Assembly (NCBI GenBank): GCA_035531075.1
Contig: DATKTO010000014.1
Span: forward strand, 26,975 to 90,974
Length of the DNA stretch: 64,000 nt
Source: 39-52-133 sp035531075
Lineage (GTDB): Bacteria > Pseudomonadota > Gammaproteobacteria > Burkholderiales > Gallionellaceae
Reading direction: 5' to 3'
Part shown: in pieces, positions 24,351-33,500 of the stretch
Position numbering within the stretch: the stretch's first letter is position 1
Layout: every line of letters starts with the position of its first letter
The notes under the pieces: model-generated
Told to the model about the DNA's origin: nothing
The model's input: the letters and a program-made list of their open reading frames with translations, nothing else
Databases searched by the model: none
Program-made: the position numbers and the translations under genes

Positions 24351-24530
24351 ATGGCAGTTCAACAGAATAAAAAATCTCCATCGAAGCGTGGTATGCACCG
24401 TGCGCACGATTTCCTGACAGCGCCATCACTGGCTGTTGAGCTTTCAACTGGCGAAATGCACCTGCGTCATCACATCAGCCCGAGTGGTTATTATCGCGGC
24501 AAAAAAGTTGTCAAAACCAAGGCTGATTAA
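24351..24530 (+). CDS. rpmF: 50S ribosomal protein L32
   Basis: A 59-residue basic protein. It begins MAVQQNKKSPSKRGMHRAHD and ends HHISPSGYYRGKKVVKTKAD, the conserved L32 ends. This version lacks the zinc-binding Cys pairs that some L32 proteins carry. AAGGAG is 6 bases upstream. A strong terminator follows, separating it at least partly from plsX. Confidence 0.95.
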   Translation: MAVQQNKKSPSKRGMHRAHDFLTAPSLAVELSTGEMHLRHHISPSGYYRGKKVVKTKAD

Positions 24531-24553
24531 ATCCCCTTTAATACGCAATGACT

Positions 24554-24589
24554 GCGCCCTATTCTTCTTGCTGTAGATAGGGCGCTTTT
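24554..24589 (+). terminator. Intrinsic terminator after rpmF
   Basis: GCGCCCTAT and ATAGGGCGC form a perfect 9-bp stem around a 14-base loop, followed by TTTTCTGTT. Transcription of the fatty-acid genes beyond must come from read-through or a new promoter in the 60 bases before plsX. Confidence 0.85.
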
Positions 24590-24646
24590 CTGTTGCCATT
24601 TATTCATGAATTCCGGTAATCATACCCGGTATAAAAGGAACGCCTG

Positions 24647-25681
24647 TTGGATATCACAATAGCCATTGATGCAATGGGAGGTGACCATGGACCGAAAGTT
24701 ATCGTCCCCGCTGCTTTAGCTTATCTGCGTAAAAACCCGAATGACACGATCGTGTTGGTTGGTCTGGCGGATGCCATTGAAGCTGAGTTGGGCTCCTTCA
24801 AGATGCCAAGCTCGCAATTGCGCGTTCACGTCGCGAGCGAAGTAGTCGGAATGGATGAGTCGCCACAACTGGCATTGCGCGGCAAGAAGGACTCGTCGAT
24901 GCGAGTGGCCATTAATCTCGTGAAAAACGGTGAAGCTGGCGCCTGTGTCAGTGCCGGCAATACCGGTGCACTGATGGCAACAGCCCGTTATGTGCTGAAA
25001 ACACTACCTGGTATTGATCGCCCGGCAATTGCTTCCTATCTGCCGACTATTAAGGGGCAGGTCTGCATGCTGGATTTGGGCGCGAACGTGGATTGCACTG
25101 CTGAACATTTGTTGCAGTTTGGCATCATGGGAAGTGCTTTGGTTGCAGTCCTTGAGCATAAAGAGAAGCCCACCGTCGGTCTGCTCAATATCGGCAGTGA
25201 AGATATTAAGGGTAATGAAGTCGTGAAGCAGGCGGCTGAGTTGCTGCGTAAAAGCAGTCTGAATTTCTACGGCAACGTTGAAGGTAACGATATCTTCAAA
25301 GGCGTTACTGATGTGGTGGTTTGCGACGGCTTCGTGGGCAATGTCTCGCTTAAAACTACAGAAGGGCTGGCGCATATGATACGCGTCTTCCTGAATGAAG
25401 AATTTAAACGCAATATTTTCACCAAAATGGCAGGGCTGATTGCGATGCCAGTGCTTAACGGCTTCAAGCGCCGCGTGGACAGCCGGCGCTATAATGGCGC
25501 CAGCTTCCTCGGGCTAAAGGGGATCGTGCTGAAAAGCCATGGCTCGGCCGATTCATTTGCATTCCTTTGCGCGATCGAACGTGCGGCTGAAGAAGCGCGC
25601 GGTGGGATGCTGCACTATATCAGTGAGCATATTGAAAAGTCGCATTTGGCGAGCAAAAAATTAGCAGAGGCAACCCTTTGA
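24647..25681 (+). CDS. plsX: Phosphate acyltransferase PlsX
   Basis: A 344-residue enzyme that converts acyl-ACP to acyl-phosphate for phospholipid synthesis by PlsY/PlsC. The N-terminus reads IAIDAMGGDHGPKVIVPAAL; GACVSAGNTGALMATARYVL and VCDGFVGNVSLKTTEGLA are further family signatures. It begins with TTG at 24647 behind AAAAGGA. Its stop overlaps fabH (TTGA). Confidence 0.95.
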   Translation: MDITIAIDAMGGDHGPKVIVPAALAYLRKNPNDTIVLVGLADAIEAELGSFKMPSSQLRVHVASEVVGMDESPQLALRGKKDSSMRVAINLVKNGEAGACVSAGNTGALMATARYVLKTLPGIDRPAIASYLPTIKGQVCMLDLGANVDCTAEHLLQFGIMGSALVAVLEHKEKPTVGLLNIGSEDIKGNEVVKQAAELLRKSSLNFYGNVEGNDIFKGVTDVVVCDGFVGNVSLKTTEGLAHMIRVFLNEEFKRNIFTKMAGLIAMPVLNGFKRRVDSRRYNGASFLGLKGIVLKSHGSADSFAFLCAIERAAEEARGGMLHYISEHIEKSHLASKKLAEATL

Positions 25682-26637
25682 TACATTCCAAAATTATCGG
25701 TACGGGCAGTTATCTGCCCGCCAAAGTGGTAACGAATTACGACCTGGAAAAAATGGTCGATACGACCCATGACTGGATTTTCAGCCGCAGCGGCATCGTA
25801 GAACGCCATGTCGCTGCCGAAGGTGAAATGTCCAGTGATCTGGCTTTTCGCGCAAGCAGCCGTGCAATAGAAGCCGCAGGCATCAGCGCGAACGACATTG
25901 ATCTGATCATTGTCGCCACAACCACACCGGATCATATATTTCCGAGTACCGCCTGTGTGCTGCAGGACAAACTAGGCATCAAAAGCGCGATAGCCTTCGA
26001 TGTGCAGGCGGTGTGCAGCGGTTTTATCTATGCGCTGAACACGGCAGACTTATATATACGCGGCGGTCAGGCGCGCAATGTGCTGGTGGTTGGTACCGAA
26101 GTTCTATCCCGCATCCTGAATTGGGAAGACCGCACCACCTGTGTGTTGTTTGGTGACGGCGCAGGCGCAGTTGTTCTGCAGCGCAGTGAGAAGCCGGGAA
26201 TTCTGGGCGCAAAACTCCATGCTGACGGCAGCCAGCGTTGCATGTTGAGTGCGCCAGGGCAAATTAACGCCGGCAAGATTCAAGGTGAGCCTTTTATTAA
26301 AATGGACGGTCAGGGCGTGTTCAAGTTTGCGGTCAAATCCTTGAGCGAAGTGGCTGAAGAGGTATTGGCCGAGAACAAGATGCAGGGCTCCGATATCGAC
26401 TGGATGGTGCCACACCAGGCCAATATTCGCATCATCGAAGCAACCGCTAAAAAACTGGGTCTGGGCATGGACAAGGTTGTACTGACTGTTGCTACTCATG
26501 GCAATACCTCTGCGGCTTCTATTCCGCTGGCACTCGATACCGCAGTACGCGACGGGCGCATCCAACCCGGACAGCACTTGCTGATGGAGGCTGTCGGTGG
26601 CGGCTTTACCTGGGGCGCAGCGCTGATACGCTGGTAA
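25678..26637 (+). CDS. fabH: 3-oxoacyl-ACP synthase III
   Basis: A 319-residue condensing enzyme that starts fatty-acid synthesis from acetyl-CoA and malonyl-ACP. The catalytic triad is Cys in DVQAVCSGFIYALN, His in WMVPHQANIRII and Asn in ATHGNTSAASIPLAL. The C-terminus AVGGGFTWGAALIRW is typical. It starts with TTG overlapping the plsX stop by 4 bases, so translation is probably coupled. Confidence 0.95.
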   Translation: MIHSKIIGTGSYLPAKVVTNYDLEKMVDTTHDWIFSRSGIVERHVAAEGEMSSDLAFRASSRAIEAAGISANDIDLIIVATTTPDHIFPSTACVLQDKLGIKSAIAFDVQAVCSGFIYALNTADLYIRGGQARNVLVVGTEVLSRILNWEDRTTCVLFGDGAGAVVLQRSEKPGILGAKLHADGSQRCMLSAPGQINAGKIQGEPFIKMDGQGVFKFAVKSLSEVAEEVLAENKMQGSDIDWMVPHQANIRIIEATAKKLGLGMDKVVLTVATHGNTSAASIPLALDTAVRDGRIQPGQHLLMEAVGGGFTWGAALIRW

Positions 26638-26661
26638 ACTTCTTTTTCTGAATAAATCACT

Positions 26662-27594
26662 ATGACTCAATACGCATTAGTTTTCCCCGGACAGGGTTCG
26701 CAGTCGCGCGGCATGATGAACGGCTACGCCGATTTTTCCGTGGTGCGCGATACTTTCACCGAGGCCTCCGATGTGCTGAAGCAGGACTTGTGGCAGCTGG
26801 TGGCTGAGGGCAGCGATGCCGACTTGAACGCCACTGTAAATACGCAGCCTGTCATGCTGGCTGCCGGTGTCGCGGTTTACCGCGCATGGCAGAGCGTGAA
26901 TGCACCGGCACCCGCGATGATGGCCGGCCACAGTCTGGGCGAATATACCGCACTGGTGGCGAGCGGCGCGCTCAAGTTTGCCGATGCCTTGCCTCTGGTG
27001 CGTTATCGCGCCGAATGCATGCAGCTAGCCGTGCCTGAAGGCGTGGGTGGTATTGCCGCGATTCTCGGTCTGGAAGATGAGGTGGTGCGCGAAGTGTGCA
27101 AAGAAGCTGCGCAGAATGAAGTACTGGAAGCCGTAAACTACAACTCACCCGGCCAAATCGTCATTGCCGGCAACCGGGCAGCAGTTGAGCGCGGCATGGA
27201 ACTGGCCAAGGCACGCGGCGCCAAGCGCGCCTTGATGCTGCCGATGAGCGTGCCGTCGCACTGCAGCCTGTTGAAGGGGGCTGCTGAAAAACTGCGTGCC
27301 TATCTGCACAACGTTGCAATACAGGCGCCTGCCGTGCCTGTATTGCATAACGCGGATGTGAAGAGCTATGCCGATGCTGCATCCATCAAGGATGCGCTGG
27401 TACGTCAGCTGTATTCACCGGTACGCTGGGTTGAAACCGTTCAAGCCTTTGGCAAGAAGGGTATAACGCATAACGTGGAATGCGCACCAGGCAAGGTTTT
27501 AGTGGGACTGAACAAGCGTATCGATACCAACCAGCAAGCCTTGACGCTGAATGATGGCGCTGCTTTGCACACAGTGCTGGCTGCGCTGGCTTGA
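26662..27594 (+). CDS. fabD: Malonyl-CoA:ACP transacylase
   Basis: A 310-residue acyltransferase. FPGQGSQSRGMM opens the protein, the nucleophile Ser is in MAGHSLGEYTALVASG near residue 92, and the His is in MSVPSHCSLL near residue 200; EAVNYNSPGQIVIAG is also typical. The role is to load malonate onto ACP for FabH and FabF. The ribosome binding site is weak. fabG follows after 14 bases. Confidence 0.95.
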   Translation: MTQYALVFPGQGSQSRGMMNGYADFSVVRDTFTEASDVLKQDLWQLVAEGSDADLNATVNTQPVMLAAGVAVYRAWQSVNAPAPAMMAGHSLGEYTALVASGALKFADALPLVRYRAECMQLAVPEGVGGIAAILGLEDEVVREVCKEAAQNEVLEAVNYNSPGQIVIAGNRAAVERGMELAKARGAKRALMLPMSVPSHCSLLKGAAEKLRAYLHNVAIQAPAVPVLHNADVKSYADAASIKDALVRQLYSPVRWVETVQAFGKKGITHNVECAPGKVLVGLNKRIDTNQQALTLNDGAALHTVLAALA

Positions 27595-27608
27595 ACTAGG
27601 AGAGAGTT

Positions 27609-28355
27609 ATGAGTTTACAGGGACAAATCGCATTAGTTACCGGTGCCAGCCGAGGCATCGGCCAAGCCATTGCACTTGAGCTGGGCAAGCTGGGCGCAAC
27701 TGTAGTCGGCACTGCAACCACAGATAAAGGCGCGCAAGCCATTGGCGCTTATATGGATGCCGCTGGCATAAAAGGCACAGGTATGACACTGAACGTTAAT
27801 GACAGCGCGCAGGTCGAAGTAGTGCTCGATGCAATTGCCAAGCAATATGGCACTGCGATCACCATTCTGGTGAATAACGCCGGCATCACCAAAGACAACT
27901 TGCTGGCGCGCATGAGCGATGAGGAGTGGGATGGTGTTATTTCCACCAATCTAACCTCGGTATTTAAGCTAAGCAAAGGTGTTATGCGCGGCATGATGAA
28001 AGCGCGTCACGGCCGTATCATCAATATTTCATCGGTCGTTGGTAGCATGGGCAATGCAGGCCAGTCCAATTACGCCGCTTCCAAGGCGGGTATGATTGGT
28101 TTCAGCAAATCGCTGGCGCGCGAGGTGGGCAGCCGTAACATTACAGTTAACTGCGTCGCCCCTGGTTTTATTGCGACTGATATGACCGAAGAGCTGTCGC
28201 AGGAGCAGCGCGACAAACTGGTTGAACAGGTGCCATTGAAGCGTTTGGGACAGGTATCAGATATTGCCGCCACCGTTGCATTCCTCGCAGGAGCCGGGGC
28301 GGGCTATATCACGGGCGCCACTTTGCATGTCAACGGTGGTATGCACATGGAATAA
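27609..28355 (+). CDS. fabG: 3-oxoacyl-ACP reductase
   Basis: A 248-residue short-chain dehydrogenase using NADPH. LVTGASRGIGQAIALELG is the cofactor motif, NNAGITKDN the structural NNAG motif, and SSVVGSMGNAGQSNYAASKA carries the Ser-Tyr-Lys set. The C-terminus GATLHVNGGMHM is typical of FabG. An AGGAG ribosome binding site is well placed. Confidence 0.95.
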   Translation: MSLQGQIALVTGASRGIGQAIALELGKLGATVVGTATTDKGAQAIGAYMDAAGIKGTGMTLNVNDSAQVEVVLDAIAKQYGTAITILVNNAGITKDNLLARMSDEEWDGVISTNLTSVFKLSKGVMRGMMKARHGRIINISSVVGSMGNAGQSNYAASKAGMIGFSKSLAREVGSRNITVNCVAPGFIATDMTEELSQEQRDKLVEQVPLKRLGQVSDIAATVAFLAGAGAGYITGATLHVNGGMHME

Positions 28356-28360
28356 GATTC

Positions 28361-28396
28361 GTACCATTTTGGAATTTGGTACAAGTTTGGTAGAAT
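28361..28396 (+). promoter_or_regulatory. acpP promoter overlapped by an inverted repeat
   Basis: A -35-like TTGGAA (28369-28374), 16-base spacer and -10 TAGAAT (28391-28396) precede acpP. GTACCA (28361-28366) and TGGTAC (28377-28382) form a 6-bp inverted repeat that brackets the -35 element, a position suited to repression. The cognate regulator is unknown. Confidence 0.5.
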
Positions 28397-28437
28397 AGCG
28401 AAGTTTTGGAACTTTAACTAAAGTAGGGAGAATAAAG

Positions 28438-28674
28438 ATGTCAGATATTGAAAAGCGCGTTAAAAAAATTGTAGCCGAGCAACTGGGCGTAAACGAGTCA
28501 GAAGTTAAAAATGAATCCTCGTTTGTAAACGATTTGGGCGCAGATTCACTGGATACAGTTGAACTGGTCATGGCGCTGGAAGAAGAGTTCGGTTGCGAAA
28601 TTCCTGATGAAGATGCAGAGAAAATCACTTCCGTACAGCAAGCGATCGACTACGTAAACGCGCATCCCAAGTAA
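28438..28674 (+). CDS. acpP: Acyl carrier protein
   Basis: A 78-residue acidic protein. The phosphopantetheine attachment Ser is in DLGADSLDTVELVMALEEEF. It starts MSDIEKRVKKIVAEQLGV, behind AGGGAG. It has its own promoter-like sequence after fabG and a structured intergenic region after it, which fits the much higher demand for ACP than for the enzymes around it. Confidence 0.96.
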   Translation: MSDIEKRVKKIVAEQLGVNESEVKNESSFVNDLGADSLDTVELVMALEEEFGCEIPDEDAEKITSVQQAIDYVNAHPK

Positions 28675-28690
28675 TAGATCCCGTTTTTTA

Positions 28691-28742
28691 GATGCCTCTA
28701 GAGTCCAAATTTCGTCCAGAACTTTGAAATTTTAGAGGCATC
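28691..28742 (+). terminator. Long two-part hairpin between acpP and fabF
   Basis: GATGCCTCTA (28691-28700) pairs perfectly with TAGAGGCATC (28733-28742). Inside, AAATTTC (28707-28713) pairs with GAAATTT (28726-28732). Only a short T-run (TTTGATTT) follows, so termination is probably partial and acts as an attenuator, or the structure stabilises the acpP mRNA 3' end. Confidence 0.5.
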
Positions 28743-28790
28743 TTTGATTTATGGTTTTCATATTGTTTTTTCTCGTAAGCGGAGTTAAGT

Positions 28791-30023
28791 TTGGCTAAAC
28801 GTAGAGTAGTTATTACAGGCTTGGGTATCGTATCGCCAGTAGGTATTGGTGTCGCCCAGACATGGCAAAATATTGTGAACGGCAAGTCCGGCATTGGACG
28901 GATTACGCATTTTGATCCCAGTCTGTTTGCTTGCCAGATTGCGGGCGAAGTAAAAGATTTTGACGTTACACAGTTTTTGCCAGCCAAAGATGCTCGTCGT
29001 ATGGACAGATTCATTCATTTCGGTATGGTTGCCGGAATGGAAGCGTTCAAAGACTCCGGTATCGAGGTAACTGAACAAAATGCCGAGCGTATCGGCGTGA
29101 ATATCGGTTCCGGCATTGGCGGTTTGCCGATGATCGAGGACACGCATAATGATTATCTTGGCGGTGGTCCAAGAAAAATCTCCCCATTCTTTATTCCGGG
29201 TTCCATCATCAACATGATTTCCGGCAATTTATCCATTATGTTTGGATTAAAGGGCCCGAATCTGGCGATGGTATCCGCCTGTACCACAGGTACACATTGC
29301 ATCGGCGAATCCGCACGCATCATTGAGTACGGTGATGCGGATGTCATGGTGGCCGGTGGTTCTGAAGCAACAATTTCTGCATTGGCGATTGGCGGCTTTT
29401 CTTCGGCCAAGGCGCTGTCTACACGCAATGATGATCCCACTACCGCAAGTCGTCCGTGGGACAAAGAGCGCGATGGCTTTATCATGGGCGAGGGCGCCGG
29501 TGTGTTGGTGCTGGAAGAATACGAGCATGCCAAGGCACGCGGTGCAAAAATTTACGCTGAACTGGCAGGCTATGGCATGAGCGGCGACGCCTATCATATG
29601 ACCGCGCCAAGCACCGATGGTCCCAAGCGCAGCATGATCAATGCATTAAAGAATGCCGGCTTGAATCCTGACCGGGTTGATTACGTGAATGCCCATGGTA
29701 CTTCTACACCTCTGGGCGACAAGAACGAAACCGAGGCACTCAAGCTCGCATTTGGGGATCACGCTAAAAAGATGGTGGTCAGCTCGACCAAGTCCATGAC
29801 GGGTCACTTGCTTGGTGGCGCAGGTGGTATCGAATCTTTATTCTGCGCCCTTGCAGTTCATCATCAGATTGCACCACCAACCATCAATATTATTGAACAG
29901 GATCCGGAGTGCGATCTGGATTACTGTGCCAATACAGCTCGCAAGATGAAAATCGATGTGGCGGTTAATAATAACTTTGGTTTCGGTGGTACCAACGGTA
30001 CTCTGGTGTTCCGCAAGGTTTAA
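28791..30023 (+). CDS. fabF: 3-oxoacyl-ACP synthase II
   Basis: A 410-residue elongating condensing enzyme. The nucleophile Cys is in MVSACTTGTHCIGESAR near residue 163. The two His are in YVNAHGTSTPLGDKNE and STKSMTGHLLGGAGG. The C-terminus NNNFGFGGTNGTLVFRK is typical of FabF. It starts with TTG behind CGGAG. Confidence 0.95.
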   Translation: MAKRRVVITGLGIVSPVGIGVAQTWQNIVNGKSGIGRITHFDPSLFACQIAGEVKDFDVTQFLPAKDARRMDRFIHFGMVAGMEAFKDSGIEVTEQNAERIGVNIGSGIGGLPMIEDTHNDYLGGGPRKISPFFIPGSIINMISGNLSIMFGLKGPNLAMVSACTTGTHCIGESARIIEYGDADVMVAGGSEATISALAIGGFSSAKALSTRNDDPTTASRPWDKERDGFIMGEGAGVLVLEEYEHAKARGAKIYAELAGYGMSGDAYHMTAPSTDGPKRSMINALKNAGLNPDRVDYVNAHGTSTPLGDKNETEALKLAFGDHAKKMVVSSTKSMTGHLLGGAGGIESLFCALAVHHQIAPPTINIIEQDPECDLDYCANTARKMKIDVAVNNNFGFGGTNGTLVFRKV

Positions 30024-30063
30024 CGTCATCTTCGCCCGGCCCCATGCTTAATACCGGTGTGCC

Positions 30064-30873
30064 ATGATAATCAACGGCTTGCCGGGCGATTCCATTAATG
30101 CAAGCGACCGTGGTCTGATGTATGGGGACGGTGTGTTTCGCACCCTGCTGATTCGTCAGGGCAAGCCACTTCTCTGGCCACAACATTACAGCAAGCTTCA
30201 GCATGACTGTCATGCACTCGGCATAGTATGCCCGTCTATTCAATTGCTTGGTGCAGAGTTGGAACAGTTGGTCGAGTCCCGGCCTGACGCTATCGCAAAA
30301 ATCGTTATTACACGTGGTCCGGCTACCCGAGGCTATGCACCTTCTGTCAACCCGCAGGTCACCCGTATTCTGAGCGTTTCTGCCGTCCCGGAATATCCAG
30401 ATTCTTACGCCACCCAAGGTATTAGTGTGTATATCTGCAAACTGCGCTTGGGTCATCAACCCCGGCTGGCAGGTATCAAGCATCTGAACCGTCTGGAAAA
30501 CGTACTTGCGGCAGCGGAATGGAATGATGAGCATATTGCCGAAGGCATATTGCTTGACGAGGATGAGCATGTCATCGAAGGCACGCGTAGCAACCTGTTT
30601 CTGGTGCGTGATGGTAAGCTTTACACACCTGATTTATCCAAGTGCGGCGTGGCCGGATTGCAGCGTGATCGCGTGATTGCTTATGCAAGACAGCACAGAA
30701 TGGTTTGCAAAGTGGCAGAATTACAGATGGATGATTTATTATCAGCAGATGAAATATTTGTTGTAAACAGTGTGATTGGTCTATGGCCGGTGCGCGACAT
30801 TCACCGTTTCAGTAGCAAGCATTTTCCAGTTTCACTTCAAATTCAAGATTGGTTGAACAATGGGTTTCATTAA
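30064..30873 (+). CDS. pabC: Aminodeoxychorismate lyase
   Basis: A 269-residue fold-type IV PLP enzyme that makes p-aminobenzoate and pyruvate for folate. DRGLMYGDGVFRTLLIRQGK is the N-terminal signature, the PLP Lys is in AGIKHLNRLENVLAAAEW, and EGTRSNLFLVRDG and FVVNSVIGLWPV follow. The fabF-pabC-mltG order is common in proteobacteria. Its end overlaps mltG by 14 bases. Confidence 0.92.
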   Translation: MIINGLPGDSINASDRGLMYGDGVFRTLLIRQGKPLLWPQHYSKLQHDCHALGIVCPSIQLLGAELEQLVESRPDAIAKIVITRGPATRGYAPSVNPQVTRILSVSAVPEYPDSYATQGISVYICKLRLGHQPRLAGIKHLNRLENVLAAAEWNDEHIAEGILLDEDEHVIEGTRSNLFLVRDGKLYTPDLSKCGVAGLQRDRVIAYARQHRMVCKVAELQMDDLLSADEIFVVNSVIGLWPVRDIHRFSSKHFPVSLQIQDWLNNGFH

Positions 30874-31855
30874 GCGTTTGTTTGGATTGCTGTTACTGCT
30901 AATTTTTTTGTTGCTTGGCGCATCGGCCTATTATGTATCGCGCCCTCTGGATATCCCGGCGCTACCCGTAGATTTTTCCCTGCAACCAGGCAGCAGTCTG
31001 AAAAGTGCCGCCCATCAATTGAAGCAGATAGGCGTGCTGGATGATGCGCAAGTATTTATTTTACTGGGGCGCAGCATGGGGCTGTCGGCACAAATCAAGT
31101 ATGGCAGCTATCAGTTGACCAAGCCCGTCTCAATGTATGAGTTGCTGGAAATCATCAGTAAGGGGCGTGTTGCTCAGAGTGATTTGACGATTATTGAGGG
31201 CTGTACCTTTAAACAGTTTCGCGAAGCACTGAATGCTGCTCCCAAACTGCGCCATGACAGCCTGTCCTTGAGTGATGCGGAAATCATGCAACGGATAGGC
31301 GCGAGTGAAAAACATCCCGAAGGCCTGTTTTTCCCCGATACCTACAATTTTCCTGCTGGCTCAAGTGACCTGGCGTTGATAAAACGTGCCTATCACACGA
31401 TGCAGAGGCATTTGCAGGAAAACTGGGAGTCCAGGGACAAGGACCTGCCGCTGGAATCACCGTATCAGGCGTTAATTTTGGCTTCGATTGTTGAAAAGGA
31501 AACCGGCAAGGCAAAAGATCGCACGATGATAGCGTCAGTATTTGTGAACCGTCTGCGTAAAGGGATGAGGCTGCAGACTGATCCCACCGTCATTTACGGC
31601 ATTGGTGACAAATATGATGGCAACATTCGCAAGCGCGATCTGCTAAAGGACAGCGAGTACAATACCTACACGCGTTATGGCCTGACCCCAACCCCGATTG
31701 CGCTGCCGGGCAAAGAATCGCTGCATGCAGCCTTGCACCCGGCCAACAGCGATGCCTTGTATTTTGTGGCACGCGGCGATGGCAGTTCGCAGTTTTCCAG
31801 CACATTGAGTGAACACAACGAGGCGGTAAATCGCTATCAATTGAAAATCAAATGA
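30860..31855 (+). CDS. mltG: Endolytic murein transglycosylase MltG
   Basis: A 331-residue inner-membrane protein with one N-terminal helix (residues 7-27, LLLLLIFLLLGASAYYV) followed by a YceG domain. The catalytic Glu is in ILASIVEKETGKAKDR, and FVNRLRKGMRLQTDPTVIYG is the family signature. It cleaves nascent glycan strands and may set their length. The stop overlaps tmk by 4 bases. Confidence 0.95.
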   Translation: MGFIKRLFGLLLLLIFLLLGASAYYVSRPLDIPALPVDFSLQPGSSLKSAAHQLKQIGVLDDAQVFILLGRSMGLSAQIKYGSYQLTKPVSMYELLEIISKGRVAQSDLTIIEGCTFKQFREALNAAPKLRHDSLSLSDAEIMQRIGASEKHPEGLFFPDTYNFPAGSSDLALIKRAYHTMQRHLQENWESRDKDLPLESPYQALILASIVEKETGKAKDRTMIASVFVNRLRKGMRLQTDPTVIYGIGDKYDGNIRKRDLLKDSEYNTYTRYGLTPTPIALPGKESLHAALHPANSDALYFVARGDGSSQFSSTLSEHNEAVNRYQLKIK

Positions 31856-32475
31856 GCGTGGCTAGATTTATTACCTTTGAAGGCGTGGACGGGGCGGGCA
31901 AAAGCACCCATCTGAACTGGTTCGCTGATACCCTGCGTGCACGAGGCATTGATTTACTGGTGACGCGGGAACCCGGCGGCACTCCTCTTGGCGAAAAATT
32001 GCGTGAAATACTGCTGCATGAAGCCATGCATGCCGAGACCGAGGCGATGCTGATGTTTGCCGCGCGGCGTGAACATATCGAGCAGGTAATCAAACCTGCA
32101 CTGCAACGCGGAACCTGGGTCATTTCAGATCGCTTTACGGATGCCAGTTTTGCCTATCAGGGCGGCGGCAGGGGCGTGCCAGTCGATAAGCTGGAGCAAC
32201 TAGAGCGCTGGGTTCAGGGTGATTTGCAGCCCGACCTGACTTTACTGTTTGACATTCCGGTCGAGGTGGCGCGTGAGAGGCTCAGCAAAAATGTGGCACT
32301 AACCAATGTTGCGCTGGATAAATTTGAACAGGAAAAAAGCGACTTCTTTGAAAAAGTCCGCAACGCTTATCTGGCTCGCAGCCAGAAAAATCCTGCGCGA
32401 TATGCTGTTGTTCACGCTGAAAAATCGCCTGCAGAAGTTAAAGCTAGCTTAGAGAAAATTATTGCATCTATCTGA
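31852..32475 (+). CDS. tmk: Thymidylate kinase
   Basis: A 207-residue kinase phosphorylating dTMP to dTDP. The P-loop is TFEGVDGAGKSTHLNWF, the DR motif TREPGGTPLGE, the DRF-type site WVISDRFTDASFAYQGGGRG and the LID region is near residues 140-150. ATGA overlap with mltG and a short overlap with the first in-frame start of holB imply one operon. Confidence 0.95.
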   Translation: MSVARFITFEGVDGAGKSTHLNWFADTLRARGIDLLVTREPGGTPLGEKLREILLHEAMHAETEAMLMFAARREHIEQVIKPALQRGTWVISDRFTDASFAYQGGGRGVPVDKLEQLERWVQGDLQPDLTLLFDIPVEVARERLSKNVALTNVALDKFEQEKSDFFEKVRNAYLARSQKNPARYAVVHAEKSPAEVKASLEKIIASI

Positions 32476-32476
32476 T

Positions 32477-33496
32477 ATGAAAGAGCTCTATCCATGGCAG
32501 AGTGATATATGGCAGCGCTTGCAGGGGTTGCGCGCACGCTTGCCCAATGCATTGTTGCTCAAGGGTGCAGAAGGCATAGGCAAGCTGGATTTGGCCGTCA
32601 ACTTTGCCCAGTCCATCTTATGCGAAGCACCGCAAGCTTCTGGTTCAGCCTGCCAAAGCTGTCCTTCCTGTCATTGGTTTGCACAGGAATCCAACCCCGA
32701 CTTTCGTCTGATCCAACCGGACGCGCTTTCAACTGCCGATGACACGCCGGAAAAGGAAGGAGCGAAAAAAGCCTCGCGCGAGATTTCAGTCGATCAGATA
32801 CGCGCTTTATCCAGTTTCGTCAATTTGTCGGCTCATAGCGGTGGCTACCGCGTAGTCTTGATCCACCCAGCGGAAGCGATGAACAGCAATTCGGCCAACG
32901 CACTGCTCAAAACACTTGAGGAGCCGACCGACAAGTTATTGTTTATATTGGTTACGCACAAGCCACAGCAGCTTTTGCCCACGATTCTGAGCCGCAGCTT
33001 GAGCTTTGCCGTGCCGATGCCGACACGCGAAGAAGGCGCCACCTGGCTTAAACAGCAGGGCGTGGCAGATCCCGAAACCGCGCTGGCGCAAACGGGTTTT
33101 GCCCCTTTATCGGCCTTGCACAATGCAGGCGAGGGCGCCGGCACAGAGGAGCACAAGCTGCTGCTAGCGGCTGTCAAACAGTCTGCAAAGTTTGACGCCC
33201 TTGCGTTGGCAGAGCAGTTACAGAAGGCTGCACCTGTACAGGTAATTCAATTTTTGCAGCAATGGTGCTATGACTTGGCCAGCTACAAAATGGCGGGCGC
33301 GATCAGGTACAATCCACAACAAACTGATTTAATAGGGAGTTTATCTAAGAACTTGTCCGTGCAAGCATTGCTGCGCTATATTAAAGAATTGCAGGTCGCC
33401 AAGCGCGAAGCGTTCCACCCCCTGAATCCCAAGCTGCTGTTTGAGTCCATCCTACTGGCCTACCAACAGATGCTATTAACCACCCGTACCACCTAA
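32477..33496 (+). CDS. holB: DNA polymerase III delta' subunit
   Basis: A 339-residue clamp-loader subunit. HAL-like LLLKGAEGIGKLDLAVNFAQ is the degenerate P-loop expected of delta', followed by a Cys set (LCEA...CQSCPSCHW) that holds zinc. The SRC-like motif reads PTILSRSLSFAVP, with Leu in place of the usual Cys. I start it at ATG 32477 rather than an upstream in-frame TTG. Unlike many relatives, no pilZ gene lies between holB and tatD (4-base gap). Confidence 0.9.
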   Translation: MKELYPWQSDIWQRLQGLRARLPNALLLKGAEGIGKLDLAVNFAQSILCEAPQASGSACQSCPSCHWFAQESNPDFRLIQPDALSTADDTPEKEGAKKASREISVDQIRALSSFVNLSAHSGGYRVVLIHPAEAMNSNSANALLKTLEEPTDKLLFILVTHKPQQLLPTILSRSLSFAVPMPTREEGATWLKQQGVADPETALAQTGFAPLSALHNAGEGAGTEEHKLLLAAVKQSAKFDALALAEQLQKAAPVQVIQFLQQWCYDLASYKMAGAIRYNPQQTDLIGSLSKNLSVQALLRYIKELQVAKREAFHPLNPKLLFESILLAYQQMLLTTRTT

Positions 33497-33500
33497 CCTC

